From positions 1-64,000 of the forward strand of contig NZ_JAFFJV010000001.1 of assembly GCF_016924645.1 (NCBI RefSeq): DNA of 64,000 nucleotides. Direction: 5' to 3'. The position numbers and the translations under genes are program-made. Below the pieces are notes generated by a model. The model did no database searches. It was not told where the DNA came from and saw nothing but the letters and a program-made list of their open reading frames with translations. Of this stretch, positions 9,950 to 19,745 are shown in pieces (within the stretch, counting starts at the first letter, position 1; each line of letters begins with the position of its first letter). This DNA is from Rufibacter psychrotolerans. GTDB taxonomy: Bacteria; Bacteroidota; Bacteroidia; Cytophagales; Hymenobacteraceae.

Positions 9950-11155
9950 ATGAGAAAAGTCTTATCGTCTAAAACATCTAATTTAATTAGGTATAAATCG
10001 CTACCTTGGTTGCAGAGAAAAATTTCTGAATTATCTCGTTATGCATACACAAATATTGGTGAAAGTATAAATGGAAAATTTGCGCCAAAAGTTTTGATGC
10101 TGGTGCCAATAGAATCAATTGATTTTTATGTTCAAGGTCGTTATGAATATGCCTTAAATATAAAAATGCATAATATCTATTATCAGTTTCTAGCAATATT
10201 AAAACAATTTGTTGATCGAGGATTTGTGGTGGATTGTATAGAAAAGGATAAAATATCAACAGAATTTGATACAGCAAAATACAGTATTATATTAGATGAA
10301 GGTGATTCTTTAGCTTATCTACCTAAATTAGAAAACCAAAAAAAAATTTTCTATTGCACTGGAACAAAATGGAATAGTTGGAATGAAGGGGAACTGCGTA
10401 GAGTAAATTGGTTCTATGATTCTTATGGCTTAAGAGTCAAGCCTGTTAGGCAAGTGAAGCCAAATTTTTCTGACGAAGCAGCTGATTTTATTCTCTATAA
10501 AGGTGTTCCTGAACAAATGAGCGAATTCTCTAAAAATGCTGAACTTGTTCAATTAGCTATGCCAATTGAGTATGAGCCCAGCGAAATCTATAGAGATTAT
10601 TCGGTAAGAGACTTTATATGGATAGGGGGATGGGGTGCTGTGCATAAAGGCCTGGATATTGTAATAGATGCTTTTGAAAAAATGCCTGAATTTAATCTTC
10701 ATCTTTTTGGATCCATAGAGAAAGAATCTACTGTATACAGTTGGATGGAAACCAAATTGAAGGCAAATAAAAATATTCAGTACCATGGATATGCAGATTA
10801 TAAGAGTTCTGCTTTTAAAAAGATTATTTCTACTTGCGTAGGGCATGTTTATCCAAGTGCAGGTGAAAATGGTTGTGCTACATTAGCGCAAACAGCGCAT
10901 TATGGACTCATCCCAATAACTACAAAAGAGGCAAATAATCAAGCTAATTTCTTAGGCTTCACTATTGAAGGGGATACTCGAGAAGAGTTAGTAGAAAGTG
11001 TAGTTGAAAATGTTAAAACGGTAATTAGTAAACCTGATAGGGTAATTAGGGAATCTTCTGATGAAATAATGAACTTCGCAAAGCAGGTTTTTACTCGTGA
11101 TGCTTTTTTGACTTCATTCAATTTATTTCTAACAGAGAATAAACTTATAAATTGA
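9950..11155 (+). CDS. glycosyltransferase, GT-B fold (GT4-like)
   Basis: A 401-residue cytoplasmic protein without membrane segments. The C-terminal half has the layout of a GT-B nucleotide-sugar binding domain: IWIGGWGAVHKGLDIVIDA opens it, FNLHLFGS follows, and YPSAGENGCATLAQ stands where GT4 enzymes carry the donor-binding acidic motif. The N-terminal half is less familiar. It begins 27 bases after the flippase gene, which suggests co-transcription. Donor and linkage are unknown. The AT-rich composition matches the flippase and differs from the housekeeping genes, consistent with transfer of this part of the locus. Confidence 0.72.
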   Translation: MRKVLSSKTSNLIRYKSLPWLQRKISELSRYAYTNIGESINGKFAPKVLMLVPIESIDFYVQGRYEYALNIKMHNIYYQFLAILKQFVDRGFVVDCIEKDKISTEFDTAKYSIILDEGDSLAYLPKLENQKKIFYCTGTKWNSWNEGELRRVNWFYDSYGLRVKPVRQVKPNFSDEAADFILYKGVPEQMSEFSKNAELVQLAMPIEYEPSEIYRDYSVRDFIWIGGWGAVHKGLDIVIDAFEKMPEFNLHLFGSIEKESTVYSWMETKLKANKNIQYHGYADYKSSAFKKIISTCVGHVYPSAGENGCATLAQTAHYGLIPITTKEANNQANFLGFTIEGDTREELVESVVENVKTVISKPDRVIRESSDEIMNFAKQVFTRDAFLTSFNLFLTENKLIN

Positions 11156-11384
11156 GGATGCGGTACCAGATCTAGTGTTTATTAAATGATTAAAGATGAA
11201 TTGCATAAGTGAACTTGCAAGAACAGATATTGCTGTTATTATCATTGTTCATCGTTTAACAACCCTGCATGATTGTAATTAAATATATGAGTTACAAAGT
11301 GGAGATATAGCTTCTGTATACAGTTATAAAGAAGTTATTAGTAGATTACATTAGACCAGTTTGTGCTTGATTTGTATTAAATCG

Positions 11385-12419
11385 ATGATAAAAAGAATAA
11401 ATCAGATTTTAAAAACAGGAGAGTCTATTTGTAGAAGGCTTCCTGTTAATTTGGTGCCTGAAGATATTTGGTTGTTTTCTGCTGATCGCCAGCTTATTGT
11501 TGATCAAGTTCCATTACTAGAGTACGAAAATGTAAATGTTACTCCTGAGAGTATTGTATGGAATGGGTTGCAGATAGATAAGAATTTGCTTATACATCCC
11601 CACCATACAGGAATGTATAATTGGAAATATTGCCTTTCCAATATGATAAAACGAACTCGTGTCAAGTTGCCTGATGATAACTATTTTTTATGTACAGATT
11701 ATTGGGCTGCTAATTACTACCATTGGATGGGAGATGCTTTACCCAGGATCTTCTTAGTAAAAGATTTTCTTCCGAGAGGTGTGCTCTTGCTTCCAGGCCA
11801 ATATAAAGCACCTTTTTTTAGGGAGACACTCAATTCATTTAAAATCAAAGAGGTTAAAACCATACCTGTAAAACAGTACTTTTCTGTTCCTCGTTTATAT
11901 ACACCACCACAACCTGTTATATGCGGACAGCAGTATTCATCTCTTACTGCTGAATTAAGAAATCATTTAGTGGCATATTTTAAACCAAAGTTTACAGGTA
12001 AACATAAATATAAAAATGTTTACATAAGTAGAAGAAAAGCCGCTTACCGTTGGGTGCTGAATGAAGATCAAGTTTCTAATATGCTTGCATCACTTGGTTT
12101 TAAAGTTTTGTGTTTTGAAGATTTTTCACTTCATGAACAAGTTGAAATAGCTTACAATGCAGAGAATTTAGTTTCTGCGCATGGGGCTAACCTTACTAAT
12201 CTTTTTTACATGCAGCCTGGTACAAATGTGCTTGAGTTTCGGAAATCAATAGAGCACTCTGGGAATAATTCTTTTTGGATAATGGCAGATTCAATTGATG
12301 TAAATTATTATTATCTGAACTGTGACTATATAGATCGGAGAAAAGGCAATTACTTTGATCTTACAGTTGACTTAAATGAATTGGAAAAGGTACTCCACCA
12401 AATGGGAGCTTTAGTATAA
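11385..12419 (+). CDS. glycosyltransferase family 61 protein
   Basis: A 344-residue protein of the GT61 (DUF563) family. Characteristic features are WAANYYHWMGDALPR (about residues 107-121), KNVYISRRKAAYRW, and AENLVSAHGANLTNLFYMQP near residue 265. Several GT61 members transfer xylose, which fits the UDP-xylose made by the two Uxs copies upstream; this link is inference. The ATG at 11385 is preferred over the TTG eight codons upstream. The preceding 229 bases have no recognisable element. The next gene follows after 31 bases. Confidence 0.85.
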   Translation: MIKRINQILKTGESICRRLPVNLVPEDIWLFSADRQLIVDQVPLLEYENVNVTPESIVWNGLQIDKNLLIHPHHTGMYNWKYCLSNMIKRTRVKLPDDNYFLCTDYWAANYYHWMGDALPRIFLVKDFLPRGVLLLPGQYKAPFFRETLNSFKIKEVKTIPVKQYFSVPRLYTPPQPVICGQQYSSLTAELRNHLVAYFKPKFTGKHKYKNVYISRRKAAYRWVLNEDQVSNMLASLGFKVLCFEDFSLHEQVEIAYNAENLVSAHGANLTNLFYMQPGTNVLEFRKSIEHSGNNSFWIMADSIDVNYYYLNCDYIDRRKGNYFDLTVDLNELEKVLHQMGALV

Positions 12420-12450
12420 ATAAATTCAATCATAACTTTTTCGTTTTTCA

Positions 12451-13557
12451 ATGAGGGATATTCCAATATTTAACACTTTTATTCATCCTAGTGCGCAGAG
12501 CCGGGTTGATAGTGTTTTGTCTTCTACCTTTTTAAGTGAAGGTAAGTTGGTAAAAGAGTTTGAAAGTAAACTAAATTCTGATCTTGGATTTGTTAATCCC
12601 TTAGCCCTAAATAGTGGTACCAGTGCGCTTCACTTAGCTGTTGTATTAGCTGGGGTTAAACCTGGTGACGAGGTTATTTGTCCTGCACAGACTTTCGTTG
12701 CAACTGCATTGGTTATTTGTCAGGAGAAAGCAATTCCCGTATTTGCTGATATCAAATACGAGGATGGGAATATAGATCCAAAATCTATAGAGGAAAAGGT
12801 TACTTCCAAGACAAAGGCCATCATTGCAGTACATTGGGGTGGTAATCCGTGTGATATGGACGAAATACATGCTATTGCTAAAAGATACAACCTGGTTGTA
12901 ATTGAAGACGCTGCCCATGCTCCTGGAGCCACGTATAAGAGTCGACCTGTTGGTTCCATCTCGGATTTTACCTGTTTTTCTTTTCAGGCCATCAAACACA
13001 TTACTACTGGTGACGGGGGGGCCATTTGTTGTAAAGATGATAAAGTGGCAATGGAAGCCTTAAAGCGTAGGTGGTTTGGTATCAATAGAGCCAATTCTCC
13101 CTTATCCATTTTGGGGGAAAGAATCTATGATATCACAGATGTGGGGTATAAGTATCATCTGAATGACTACGGTGCAGCTTTGGGGCTTGCTAATCTAGAA
13201 GGGTTCAAAGACAGACTCGCTTATAGAAGAAAGCTTGTTCAGATATACCGGCAGGAATTAAGCCAGGTTAGTGGCCTTAACCTTTTCAAAGAATCTAATG
13301 ACCGGGAAAGTGCCCATTGGCTGTTCGGCTTTCATGTGGAAAAAAGGGAGGAGTTTATTTTAACCTTAAAATCTAAAGGGATTGCTGCCTCGGTCGTGCA
13401 TGATGGCATTGATCACAATTCGCTCTTCGGAGGTACCCGGCAAGATCTGGTAAATCAGCTTAGGTTTAATGAAACGCAAATTCACATTCCCATTCATGAC
13501 GGCATGAATGAAGAAGATGTAGAATATATCGTGAATTGTATCAAGCAGGGCTGGTGA
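12451..13557 (+). CDS. DegT/DnrJ/EryC1/StrS-family sugar aminotransferase
   Basis: A PLP-dependent aminotransferase of 368 residues that aminates nucleotide keto-sugars. SGTSALHLAVVLAGVKPGDEV (from about residue 55) is the phosphate-binding region, VIEDAAHAPG holds the ring-contacting Asp, and FQAIKHITTGDGG carries the PLP lysine. That lysine separates it from ColD/RfbH-type dehydratases, which have histidine there. With Gmd in the same locus the substrate could be GDP-4-keto-6-deoxymannose, but close resemblance to GDP-perosamine synthase was not evident, so the product is left open. The hexapeptide acyltransferase at 14756 could acylate the new amino group. Confidence 0.85.
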   Translation: MRDIPIFNTFIHPSAQSRVDSVLSSTFLSEGKLVKEFESKLNSDLGFVNPLALNSGTSALHLAVVLAGVKPGDEVICPAQTFVATALVICQEKAIPVFADIKYEDGNIDPKSIEEKVTSKTKAIIAVHWGGNPCDMDEIHAIAKRYNLVVIEDAAHAPGATYKSRPVGSISDFTCFSFQAIKHITTGDGGAICCKDDKVAMEALKRRWFGINRANSPLSILGERIYDITDVGYKYHLNDYGAALGLANLEGFKDRLAYRRKLVQIYRQELSQVSGLNLFKESNDRESAHWLFGFHVEKREEFILTLKSKGIAASVVHDGIDHNSLFGGTRQDLVNQLRFNETQIHIPIHDGMNEEDVEYIVNCIKQGW

Positions 13558-13808
13558 TATTTGGTGCCTGGCGCTTTATTATGCGACAACTCCAGCCAAT
13601 GCTAAAAGTGTTTTTCCGGGCCTTAATCCGGTTCTGATCGGGTAGGGTTTAGAATAGATGAGTTGCTTTAAATCCATTGGGGAATATTTAAAGTGCCTCT
13701 TTTTTAGTTTTCATCCTTTCGAATTTTTTTCTGGGGCTTTAAAAGAAATGTTTGCAGGTCCTTACACCAGTAAGTAAGTTTAAAATAGGTTTACTAATCA
13801 ATCAAAAC

Positions 13809-14744
13809 ATGAAAATTGCATTATTGGGCGGAAATGGGTTTGTAGGGAGAAATATTGCTGAAGTTCTGACCGAGAATAATATTGATTTCGCGGTAGCGTC
13901 CTTTTCGTCTGGAGTAGATTTGCGGGATAAAAGCCATGCAACCACTTTTTTGGATCAAGTACAACCCGATTTTATTATCAATTGTGCCGCCCATGTGGGT
14001 AGTCTGAACTATGTAACCGAAAAGGCTGCCGATGTCATTGCCGATAACTGCCGCATGATCCTGGGCATGTATGAAGCCGTAGCCGAGGTATGTCCCCGGG
14101 CGGTAGTAATTAACCCAATTGCCAATTGTGCGTATCCTGCTTCGGCTAACATCTTCCGAGAGGAAGAATGGTGGAATGGTCACCTGCATCGGTCGGTGCT
14201 ATCTTATGGCGCCAGCCGGCGGATGCTGTGGGCCGTGGGCGAGTGCTTTCAAATGCAGCATGGCTTGAAAAGCCTGCATTTGCTGGTTCCCAATATGTAC
14301 GGTCCCCACGACTCAACAGATCCTAATAAAGCACATGCGCTGAATGCTTTAATTTCAAAGTTTGTGAAAGCCGAAAAACAAGCCCAGGATGAAGTGGTGA
14401 TCTGGGGTACGGGGGTGGCTATTCGGGAGTGGCTGTATGCGAAAGACTTTGGCCGCATTGTTTTGGAAATACTTCAGAACCCTTCGGTCTTGGATGGCAG
14501 TCATTCGCCGCTCAATGTGGCGCAGAATTCTGGGTTGAGCGTAAAAGAACTGGTGGAGATTATTAGTAGTAGCTTCAATTTCAGCGGAAATATCAAGTGG
14601 GATACCTCCAAGCCCGACGGTGCCCCGAAAAAGGTGATGGATGATGAGAACTTCCGCCATGTGTTTCCCGGTTTCCGGTTTACCCCGTTCGAGACCGGCA
14701 TCGCCAATACGATCAAATACTACGAGTCCGTTTATCCATACTAA
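13809..14744 (+). CDS. GDP-L-fucose synthase-like NAD(P)-dependent epimerase with altered catalytic residues
   Basis: A 311-residue extended short-chain dehydrogenase. The start at 13809 places the cofactor loop LLGGNGFVGRN at the N-terminus; 19 upstream codons are open but not protein-like. PNMYGPHD, then NALISKF and VVIWGTG..REWLY line up with GDP-L-fucose synthase (WcaG). Against WcaG the catalytic Ser of GSSCIYP is replaced (IANCAYP) and the Lys of Tyr-x-x-x-Lys is Arg (SYGASRRM), while the Tyr, Cys and His positions are kept. It may therefore be a distinct subfamily rather than a true fucose synthase, although Gmd nearby would supply GDP-4-keto-6-deoxymannose. The alignment was done by eye. 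Confidence 0.75.
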   Translation: MKIALLGGNGFVGRNIAEVLTENNIDFAVASFSSGVDLRDKSHATTFLDQVQPDFIINCAAHVGSLNYVTEKAADVIADNCRMILGMYEAVAEVCPRAVVINPIANCAYPASANIFREEEWWNGHLHRSVLSYGASRRMLWAVGECFQMQHGLKSLHLLVPNMYGPHDSTDPNKAHALNALISKFVKAEKQAQDEVVIWGTGVAIREWLYAKDFGRIVLEILQNPSVLDGSHSPLNVAQNSGLSVKELVEIISSSFNFSGNIKWDTSKPDGAPKKVMDDENFRHVFPGFRFTPFETGIANTIKYYESVYPY

Positions 14745-14755
14745 GACCAAAGTTA

Positions 14756-15319
14756 ATGGGAGAGTTAGATCCTAATCAGTTTGACAAATCTCTGTTGAAC
14801 TCAGTCGGCGAGGATGTTTTTATCAGCAATAAGGTTGAAATCCGACGGCCGCACTTAGTTAGAGTGGGCAGCCATGTGGCGATCGACTCGGGCGTCTATA
14901 TCACCACGGCTGCCGAAATCGGCGACTATACCCATCTTTCCCCCTATATCACGGTGATTGGCGGGGCTAACAGCAAACTTGTTGTCGGTGATTTCGTTAC
15001 CATCGCCGCGGGCAGCCGCATCATCTGCGGCAGCGATAAATTCATGGGCGAAGGCTTTACCAGCGTCACCGTGCCGGATGAATACCGTGATGAGGTGGTC
15101 TTCACCACTGTCACGTTAAATAAGTTTGCCGGCGTGGGTACCAATGCGGTGATCATGCCGGGGGTAACTATTGGGGAGGGCAGCGTGATCGGCGCCTGCT
15201 CGCTGGTAACCAAGGATACGGAACCCTGGACGATTTATATGGGCGTTCCGGCCCAGCCGGTCAAGATACGACCTAAAGAAAAGATGCTTCAGTACGCCCG
15301 GGCTTTAGGATATTTATAG
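14756..15319 (+). CDS. left-handed beta-helix (hexapeptide-repeat) acyltransferase
   Basis: A 187-residue protein dominated by hexapeptide repeats with I/V/L-G-x-x-x-x spacing (VGSHVAIDSGVYI, IGDYTHLSPYITVIGG, VGDFVTIAAGSRI, VGTNAVIMPGVTIGEGSVIGA), which form the trimeric beta-helix of acetyl- and succinyl-transferases. The terminal YMGVPAQPVKIRP is the usual helix cap of the NodL/WecB-associated type. It starts 11 bases after the epimerase gene and ends 5 bases before the next glycosyltransferase, so it is in an operon. It probably O- or N-acetylates a sugar, perhaps the amino sugar made by the 12451 gene product; the substrate is inferred. Confidence 0.85.
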   Translation: MGELDPNQFDKSLLNSVGEDVFISNKVEIRRPHLVRVGSHVAIDSGVYITTAAEIGDYTHLSPYITVIGGANSKLVVGDFVTIAAGSRIICGSDKFMGEGFTSVTVPDEYRDEVVFTTVTLNKFAGVGTNAVIMPGVTIGEGSVIGACSLVTKDTEPWTIYMGVPAQPVKIRPKEKMLQYARALGYL

Positions 15320-15324
15320 CAAGA

Positions 15325-16290
15325 ATGGAGAACAGTATTAAGATATCATACATTTTAACCACTTTCAATAAATTACCTTATTTGAAAGAGGTAGTTTCGC
15401 GGTTGTTGAGTAATATCCGGGACGATGAAGAATTTATTGTTGTGGATGGAGGCAGTAAAGATGGCACCCGGGAGTACCTGCAGGATTTGTACCAGCAGGG
15501 TTTGATACATCAGTTTGTCTCGGAGCCGGATAAAGGAGAAGCCCATGGTTTCAACAAGGGGATGCTCATGGCCAGGGGCGAACTCGTCAAAGTGATCACC
15601 GATGATGATGCATTTTATTATCCGGTAATCCGGGCCTGTAAAGAGTATATGCTGGCCCATCCGGAGGTGGATGTGATGTCGGCTCAGACCGGCTTGGTGA
15701 ATCTGGAAGATTTAAGCAGCATTAGCCTTTACGATGATTGTTACGCTAACTTTATGCGCTGGATGGAAACAGGGCAGCCCGGTTGGTTTATTGGTCTGCC
15801 CCTGCTGATCCGGAAAAAATCTCTGGCTTTGACGGGGCTGTTCCATACGGGCGTAGTTCAGGTTGATACTGATTTCTCTTTGCGGATCACCAGTTTTAAG
15901 GTCAATATTGCCTGGTGTACCGGTCTGAGTGCCATCCGCATCGAAAACCCCCAGAGTAACTTCCGTAATCTCAAGCAGCAGAACGCCAGCCAATCCGAAT
16001 ACATCCGGATGCTGTTTTTCTACGACAAAAACATTTATGGATCTTTAAGGAAGAATTTAAAGTACCAGACCAACCTGGAAGAATACATCAAGAAACCCCT
16101 GCGTCCGCTGAAGAACCTGATCTTAAAGCTGACGGGCCATGCTACGCCACCTGAGAAAAGAACTTTTGCGCTCAACCAGGTGTCTGACCCTAAACCTTCA
16201 ATTGAAAATGCCTTTTTAGCCAGTGACCGTTTCTTTAACGAGTTCAACGGCAGCAATGAGCTGAAATTTCTAACTAGGAATAAAGCCTAG
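15325..16290 (+). CDS. glycosyltransferase family 2
   Basis: A 321-residue GT-A enzyme. SYILTTFNKLPYLKEVVSRL opens the Rossmann-like domain at residue 8, VVDGGSKDGTREYL follows near residue 40, and VKVITDDDAFYY (about residues 88-99) contains the metal-binding acidic triplet. No membrane segments are seen, so it acts on the cytoplasmic face. It begins 5 bases after the acyltransferase stop. The C-terminal 80 residues are basic and less conserved. Sugar and acceptor are unknown. Confidence 0.88.
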   Translation: MENSIKISYILTTFNKLPYLKEVVSRLLSNIRDDEEFIVVDGGSKDGTREYLQDLYQQGLIHQFVSEPDKGEAHGFNKGMLMARGELVKVITDDDAFYYPVIRACKEYMLAHPEVDVMSAQTGLVNLEDLSSISLYDDCYANFMRWMETGQPGWFIGLPLLIRKKSLALTGLFHTGVVQVDTDFSLRITSFKVNIAWCTGLSAIRIENPQSNFRNLKQQNASQSEYIRMLFFYDKNIYGSLRKNLKYQTNLEEYIKKPLRPLKNLILKLTGHATPPEKRTFALNQVSDPKPSIENAFLASDRFFNEFNGSNELKFLTRNKA

Positions 16291-16342
16291 GTTTATTTTG
16301 TATTTAGCAAAAAAAGTAGAACAATAAATATTTTACAATATA

Positions 16343-17455
16343 ATGAAAGTAGCTTTAATTACTGGTATAACTGGTCAGGATGGAGCCTATTTAGCTGAAT
16401 TGCTATTAGATAAAGGTTATGAAGTTCATGGAATAAAGAGACGTAGTTCTTTGTTTAACACAGATAGGATAGACCATTTGCGCCACGATGGAACTGAACT
16501 GAATTCAAGGTTTATTAATCATTTTGGCGATTTAACTGATTCTACGAATCTAATAAGGGTTATCCAGCAGGTCCAACCAGATGAGATTTACAATCTTGGG
16601 GCTATGTCCCATGTTAAGGTAAGTTTTGAGACGCCGGAATATACAGCCAATGCTGACGGGATTGGTACCCTAAGAATTTTAGAAGCCGTTCGTCTTCTCG
16701 GGTTAACCAAAAAGACTAAAATATATCAAGCCTCAACTTCTGAATTATATGGATTAGTGCAAGCTGTTCCTCAATCAGAGACTACCCCCTTTTACCCGCG
16801 CTCACCATATGCAGTGGCAAAGATGTATGCTTATTGGATCACAGTAAATTACAGAGAAGCATATGGTATGTTTGCGTGCAATGGAATTCTTTTCAACCAT
16901 GAGTCCCCTTTGAGAGGTGAGACCTTTGTTACTCGTAAAATTACTAGAGGAATATCTAAAATGGTTTTAGGACTTGAAGATAAAATCTTGTTAGGTAATT
17001 TAGATGCTAAACGGGATTGGGGACATGCTAAGGATTATGTAGAAGCTATGTGGCGCATACTTCAACAGGATACACCTGAAGACTTTGTAATTGCCACAGG
17101 AGTGACCACTACTGTGCGTGATTTCGTTAAAATGGCGTTTGAGGAAGTTGGAATTACTGTTGGTTTTGAAGGTGAAGGTGTTAATGAAGTTGCTAAAGTA
17201 GTTGCTTGTGACAACCCTGAGTATCAATTGCCAATTGGGAAAGAAGTTGTAGCTGTAGATCCAGTTTACTTCCGTCCAACAGAAGTAGATCTACTTATTG
17301 GTGATCCAACCAAATCAAAGGAAAAACTTGGCTGGACACCTAAGTATGATTTGTCTGCTTTGGTGAGAGATATGATGCAAGCCGACTTAGAATTATTTAA
17401 GAGAGATGCTTATTTACTTCAGGGCGGGCACAAAGTGGTAAATTATCACGAGTAA
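16343..17455 (+). CDS. gmd: GDP-mannose 4,6-dehydratase
   Basis: Converts GDP-mannose (from ManC, 4895) to GDP-4-keto-6-deoxymannose, the branch point to GDP-fucose, rhamnose or perosamine. At 370 residues it has the full family length: [19 protein letters not shown] at the start, [31 protein letters not shown], the catalytic [10 protein letters not shown], and [19 protein letters not shown] perfect-stem terminator follows immediately, so this is probably the last gene of its transcript. Its partner for the second step is not certain, because the nearby fucose-synthase-like protein has altered catalytic residues. Confidence 0.96.
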   Translation: MKVALITGITGQDGAYLAELLLDKGYEVHGIKRRSSLFNTDRIDHLRHDGTELNSRFINHFGDLTDSTNLIRVIQQVQPDEIYNLGAMSHVKVSFETPEYTANADGIGTLRILEAVRLLGLTKKTKIYQASTSELYGLVQAVPQSETTPFYPRSPYAVAKMYAYWITVNYREAYGMFACNGILFNHESPLRGETFVTRKITRGISKMVLGLEDKILLGNLDAKRDWGHAKDYVEAMWRILQQDTPEDFVIATGVTTTVRDFVKMAFEEVGITVGFEGEGVNEVAKVVACDNPEYQLPIGKEVVAVDPVYFRPTEVDLLIGDPTKSKEKLGWTPKYDLSALVRDMMQADLELFKRDAYLLQGGHKVVNYHE

Positions 17456-17465
17456 ACTTCTAATA

Positions 17466-17515
17466 ATTGGTGCATTAAGATGCTATTTAGCATCTTAATG
17501 CACCAATCTTGTTTT
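17466..17515 (+). terminator. hairpin terminator after gmd
   Basis: A perfect 20-base inverted repeat pairs 17466-17485 with 17488-17507 and is followed by a short T-rich tract (CTTGTTTT). It starts 11 bases after the gmd stop and would end the upstream polysaccharide transcript before the next glycosyltransferase gene. Confidence 0.85.
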
Positions 17516-17532
17516 AAGGCAGAAACTTTTGC

Positions 17533-18465
17533 ATGATTAATGCTATTCCATTTTTTTCAATAGTAATACCCACCTATAACCGGGCCAACTTAATAACAAA
17601 TACTTTGCTATCTGTGCTAAACCAAACTTACCAGAATTTTGAAATTATTCTGGTTGATGATGGTTCAAAGGATAATACAAAGGAAGTTGTTCAGACTTTT
17701 TCTGATACTAGGTTAAAATATTTCCCTATTCAAAATGGTGAGCGTGGGCGGGCTCGAAACTTCGGGTTTAAAAGAGCTAGGGGGCAGTATGTAGTTTTTT
17801 TTGATTCTGATGATTTTATGCTTCCTAATCACTTGGAGGTAATAAAATCAAAAATTCATGAACAGGGTTATCCCAACTTTATTGCGAGTAAATTTCAATT
17901 TAATAGAGATGGCAACATTGTAGATAGTGATCTTTCTGGTCTAAAAGAAGGATACTATTCAATTGATTTGTTCCTTCATGGCAATCCTTTGGCGTGTAAT
18001 TTCACAGTAAAGCGTGATAATGCAGAGTTAAAGCTCTTTGAAGAAGACCGTGCATTTGCTGTGGTTGAGGATTGGATGTTTTTATTAGAAAATTTACGAG
18101 CAGATAAGGTCTATATTATAGATAGGGTTACCATTTACATGAACGACCACGAGTCTCGTTCTATGCGAGCAGAATCCAGTTCTTTGATAAGAAAGCTTTT
18201 AATGGCTAGAAACTGGGCAGAACGGCACCTGTTGTTGGAAAAGCAGCAGCAAAATATATTGTTTGGAAGCATTTACTATTTGAGTGCCATCCATGCTTAT
18301 TCAGATGGAAAGAGGGGCGATACCTTCCGACTTCTTCTGAAGGCAGCGAAGTGCCTTTCTCTTCAGCCTAAAATTGTAGTATTAGCTCTCAAGACAATTG
18401 TTGGAGAAGCAGCGGTTCAGATGGTGAAGAAAAAGGTTACAAGTTATACCTCTTCCCCACGTTGA
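17533..18465 (+). CDS. glycosyltransferase family 2
   Basis: A 310-residue GT-A glycosyltransferase. FSIVIPTYNRANLITNTLLS at residues 7-26 and ILVDDGSKDNTKEVV are standard GT2 N-terminal motifs; VVFFDSDDFMLPNH (about residues 93-106) holds the DxD-type metal site, and VEDWMFLLENL stands where inverting GT2 enzymes carry the catalytic base. No membrane segments. It lies just behind the gmd terminator, so it may need its own promoter; none was recognised in the 77 bases between. The next glycosyltransferase gene begins 7 bases after its stop. Confidence 0.88.
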   Translation: MINAIPFFSIVIPTYNRANLITNTLLSVLNQTYQNFEIILVDDGSKDNTKEVVQTFSDTRLKYFPIQNGERGRARNFGFKRARGQYVVFFDSDDFMLPNHLEVIKSKIHEQGYPNFIASKFQFNRDGNIVDSDLSGLKEGYYSIDLFLHGNPLACNFTVKRDNAELKLFEEDRAFAVVEDWMFLLENLRADKVYIIDRVTIYMNDHESRSMRAESSSLIRKLLMARNWAERHLLLEKQQQNILFGSIYYLSAIHAYSDGKRGDTFRLLLKAAKCLSLQPKIVVLALKTIVGEAAVQMVKKKVTSYTSSPR

Positions 18466-18472
18466 AATTTAG

Positions 18473-19681
18473 ATGTTTATGACTATTCTTTTTTTAGGTT
18501 ATTGGGGGGTAAATGACCCGCTGACAGTTGCAACCATTTTTCCGCATTTAGAAATTCTGGCTTCTTTTCATTCTATCAATAAAATAGTCTTTACTACTAT
18601 AGAAAGAGAGGGACAGATTCCCAATAGACCAACGTTCTTATTTAAAGGGCACGATAAAATTCACTTTGAGCCATTGATTTCAAGAAGGCTCAATATAAAT
18701 ATTTTAGAAAAAATCAATGATTTTATTGTTTTTCCAAACCAAATAAAAAGAATAATTAACGCTTTCAAGGTAGATAGTGTAATTAGCAGAGGAGCACCAG
18801 CAGGAGCTCTTGCTTATCTTGTTTGGAAAGTTACAAAGGTGCCCTTCTTTGTAGAATCTTTTGAGCCCCACGCAGATTATATGCTTGAGTCAGGCGTTTG
18901 GAGAAGGTTTGATCCTCGGTATATTTTTCAAAGAGCTTGGGAAGAAAAACAGAAGAAGTATGCTTCTGGTTTAATGCCGGTTGCAGATAATTATAAGAGA
19001 AAGCTAATCCAAGAAGGGATCCCCGAGGCACGTATCTACACGGTTCCTGTTGCCGTTCATGCGGAAAGCTTCCAATTTGATAAAGTAGTTCGTGAGCAGA
19101 GTCGCAAGCGTTTAGGATTTTCATCACTTCACTTGGTAGGAGTTTATGTGGGTAAATTCGGAGACATCTATTATGACGAAGAGGCATTCCAGATTTTTAA
19201 GACTTCTTTTGACTATTTTGGAGACAGTTTCAGGCTTATAATTCTTTCACCTAATCCTAAGGAAAAGTTACTTGAAAAACTTATCGATGCTGATATTGAT
19301 GTCAACAAAGTATTTATAACTAAATCTGCGCATTCTGATGTCCCCGCTTTTTTGTCAGCCAGCGATTTTGCATTTTCTACTATAAAGCCGGCGGCTAGTC
19401 GTATTTATTGCTCACCTACAAAAAATGGAGAGTATTGGGCGAGTGGGTTACCTATTCTCATTACTAACGGGGTAGGAGATGATTCTGACATTATTGAGAG
19501 AGAGGGGGGCGGTGCAGTATTCGACTTATCCGTTAAAGGGAGTTTAGCAAATGCATTGCTAAAAATGAGAGAACTACTTAAGAATCCTGACTACAGATCT
19601 AAGGTAAGGGAGTTAGCTATTCGTCATCGGAATTTATCTACTACTAAAAAGGCATATCTGTATTTCCTTGGTTGCTATTAG
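18473..19681 (+). CDS. glycosyltransferase, GT-B fold (GT4-like)
   Basis: A 402-residue soluble protein with two Rossmann-like halves. SRGAPAGALAYLVWKVTKVP closes the N-terminal half; the C-terminal half runs from LVGVYVGKFGDIY to SPTKNGEYWASGLPILITN, which corresponds to the donor-binding region of GT4 enzymes. Translation may start at 18473 or at a second ATG two codons later; both give nearly the same protein. It follows the preceding GT2 gene by 7 bases. Donor and acceptor cannot be told from sequence. Confidence 0.75.
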   Translation: MFMTILFLGYWGVNDPLTVATIFPHLEILASFHSINKIVFTTIEREGQIPNRPTFLFKGHDKIHFEPLISRRLNINILEKINDFIVFPNQIKRIINAFKVDSVISRGAPAGALAYLVWKVTKVPFFVESFEPHADYMLESGVWRRFDPRYIFQRAWEEKQKKYASGLMPVADNYKRKLIQEGIPEARIYTVPVAVHAESFQFDKVVREQSRKRLGFSSLHLVGVYVGKFGDIYYDEEAFQIFKTSFDYFGDSFRLIILSPNPKEKLLEKLIDADIDVNKVFITKSAHSDVPAFLSASDFAFSTIKPAASRIYCSPTKNGEYWASGLPILITNGVGDDSDIIEREGGGAVFDLSVKGSLANALLKMRELLKNPDYRSKVRELAIRHRNLSTTKKAYLYFLGCY

Positions 19682-19745
19682 ACAGTAATATTAGAAAGCA
19701 CTAGATAGGTTGAGGAGAATGTAACTGTACAGTGGAATTATTAAT

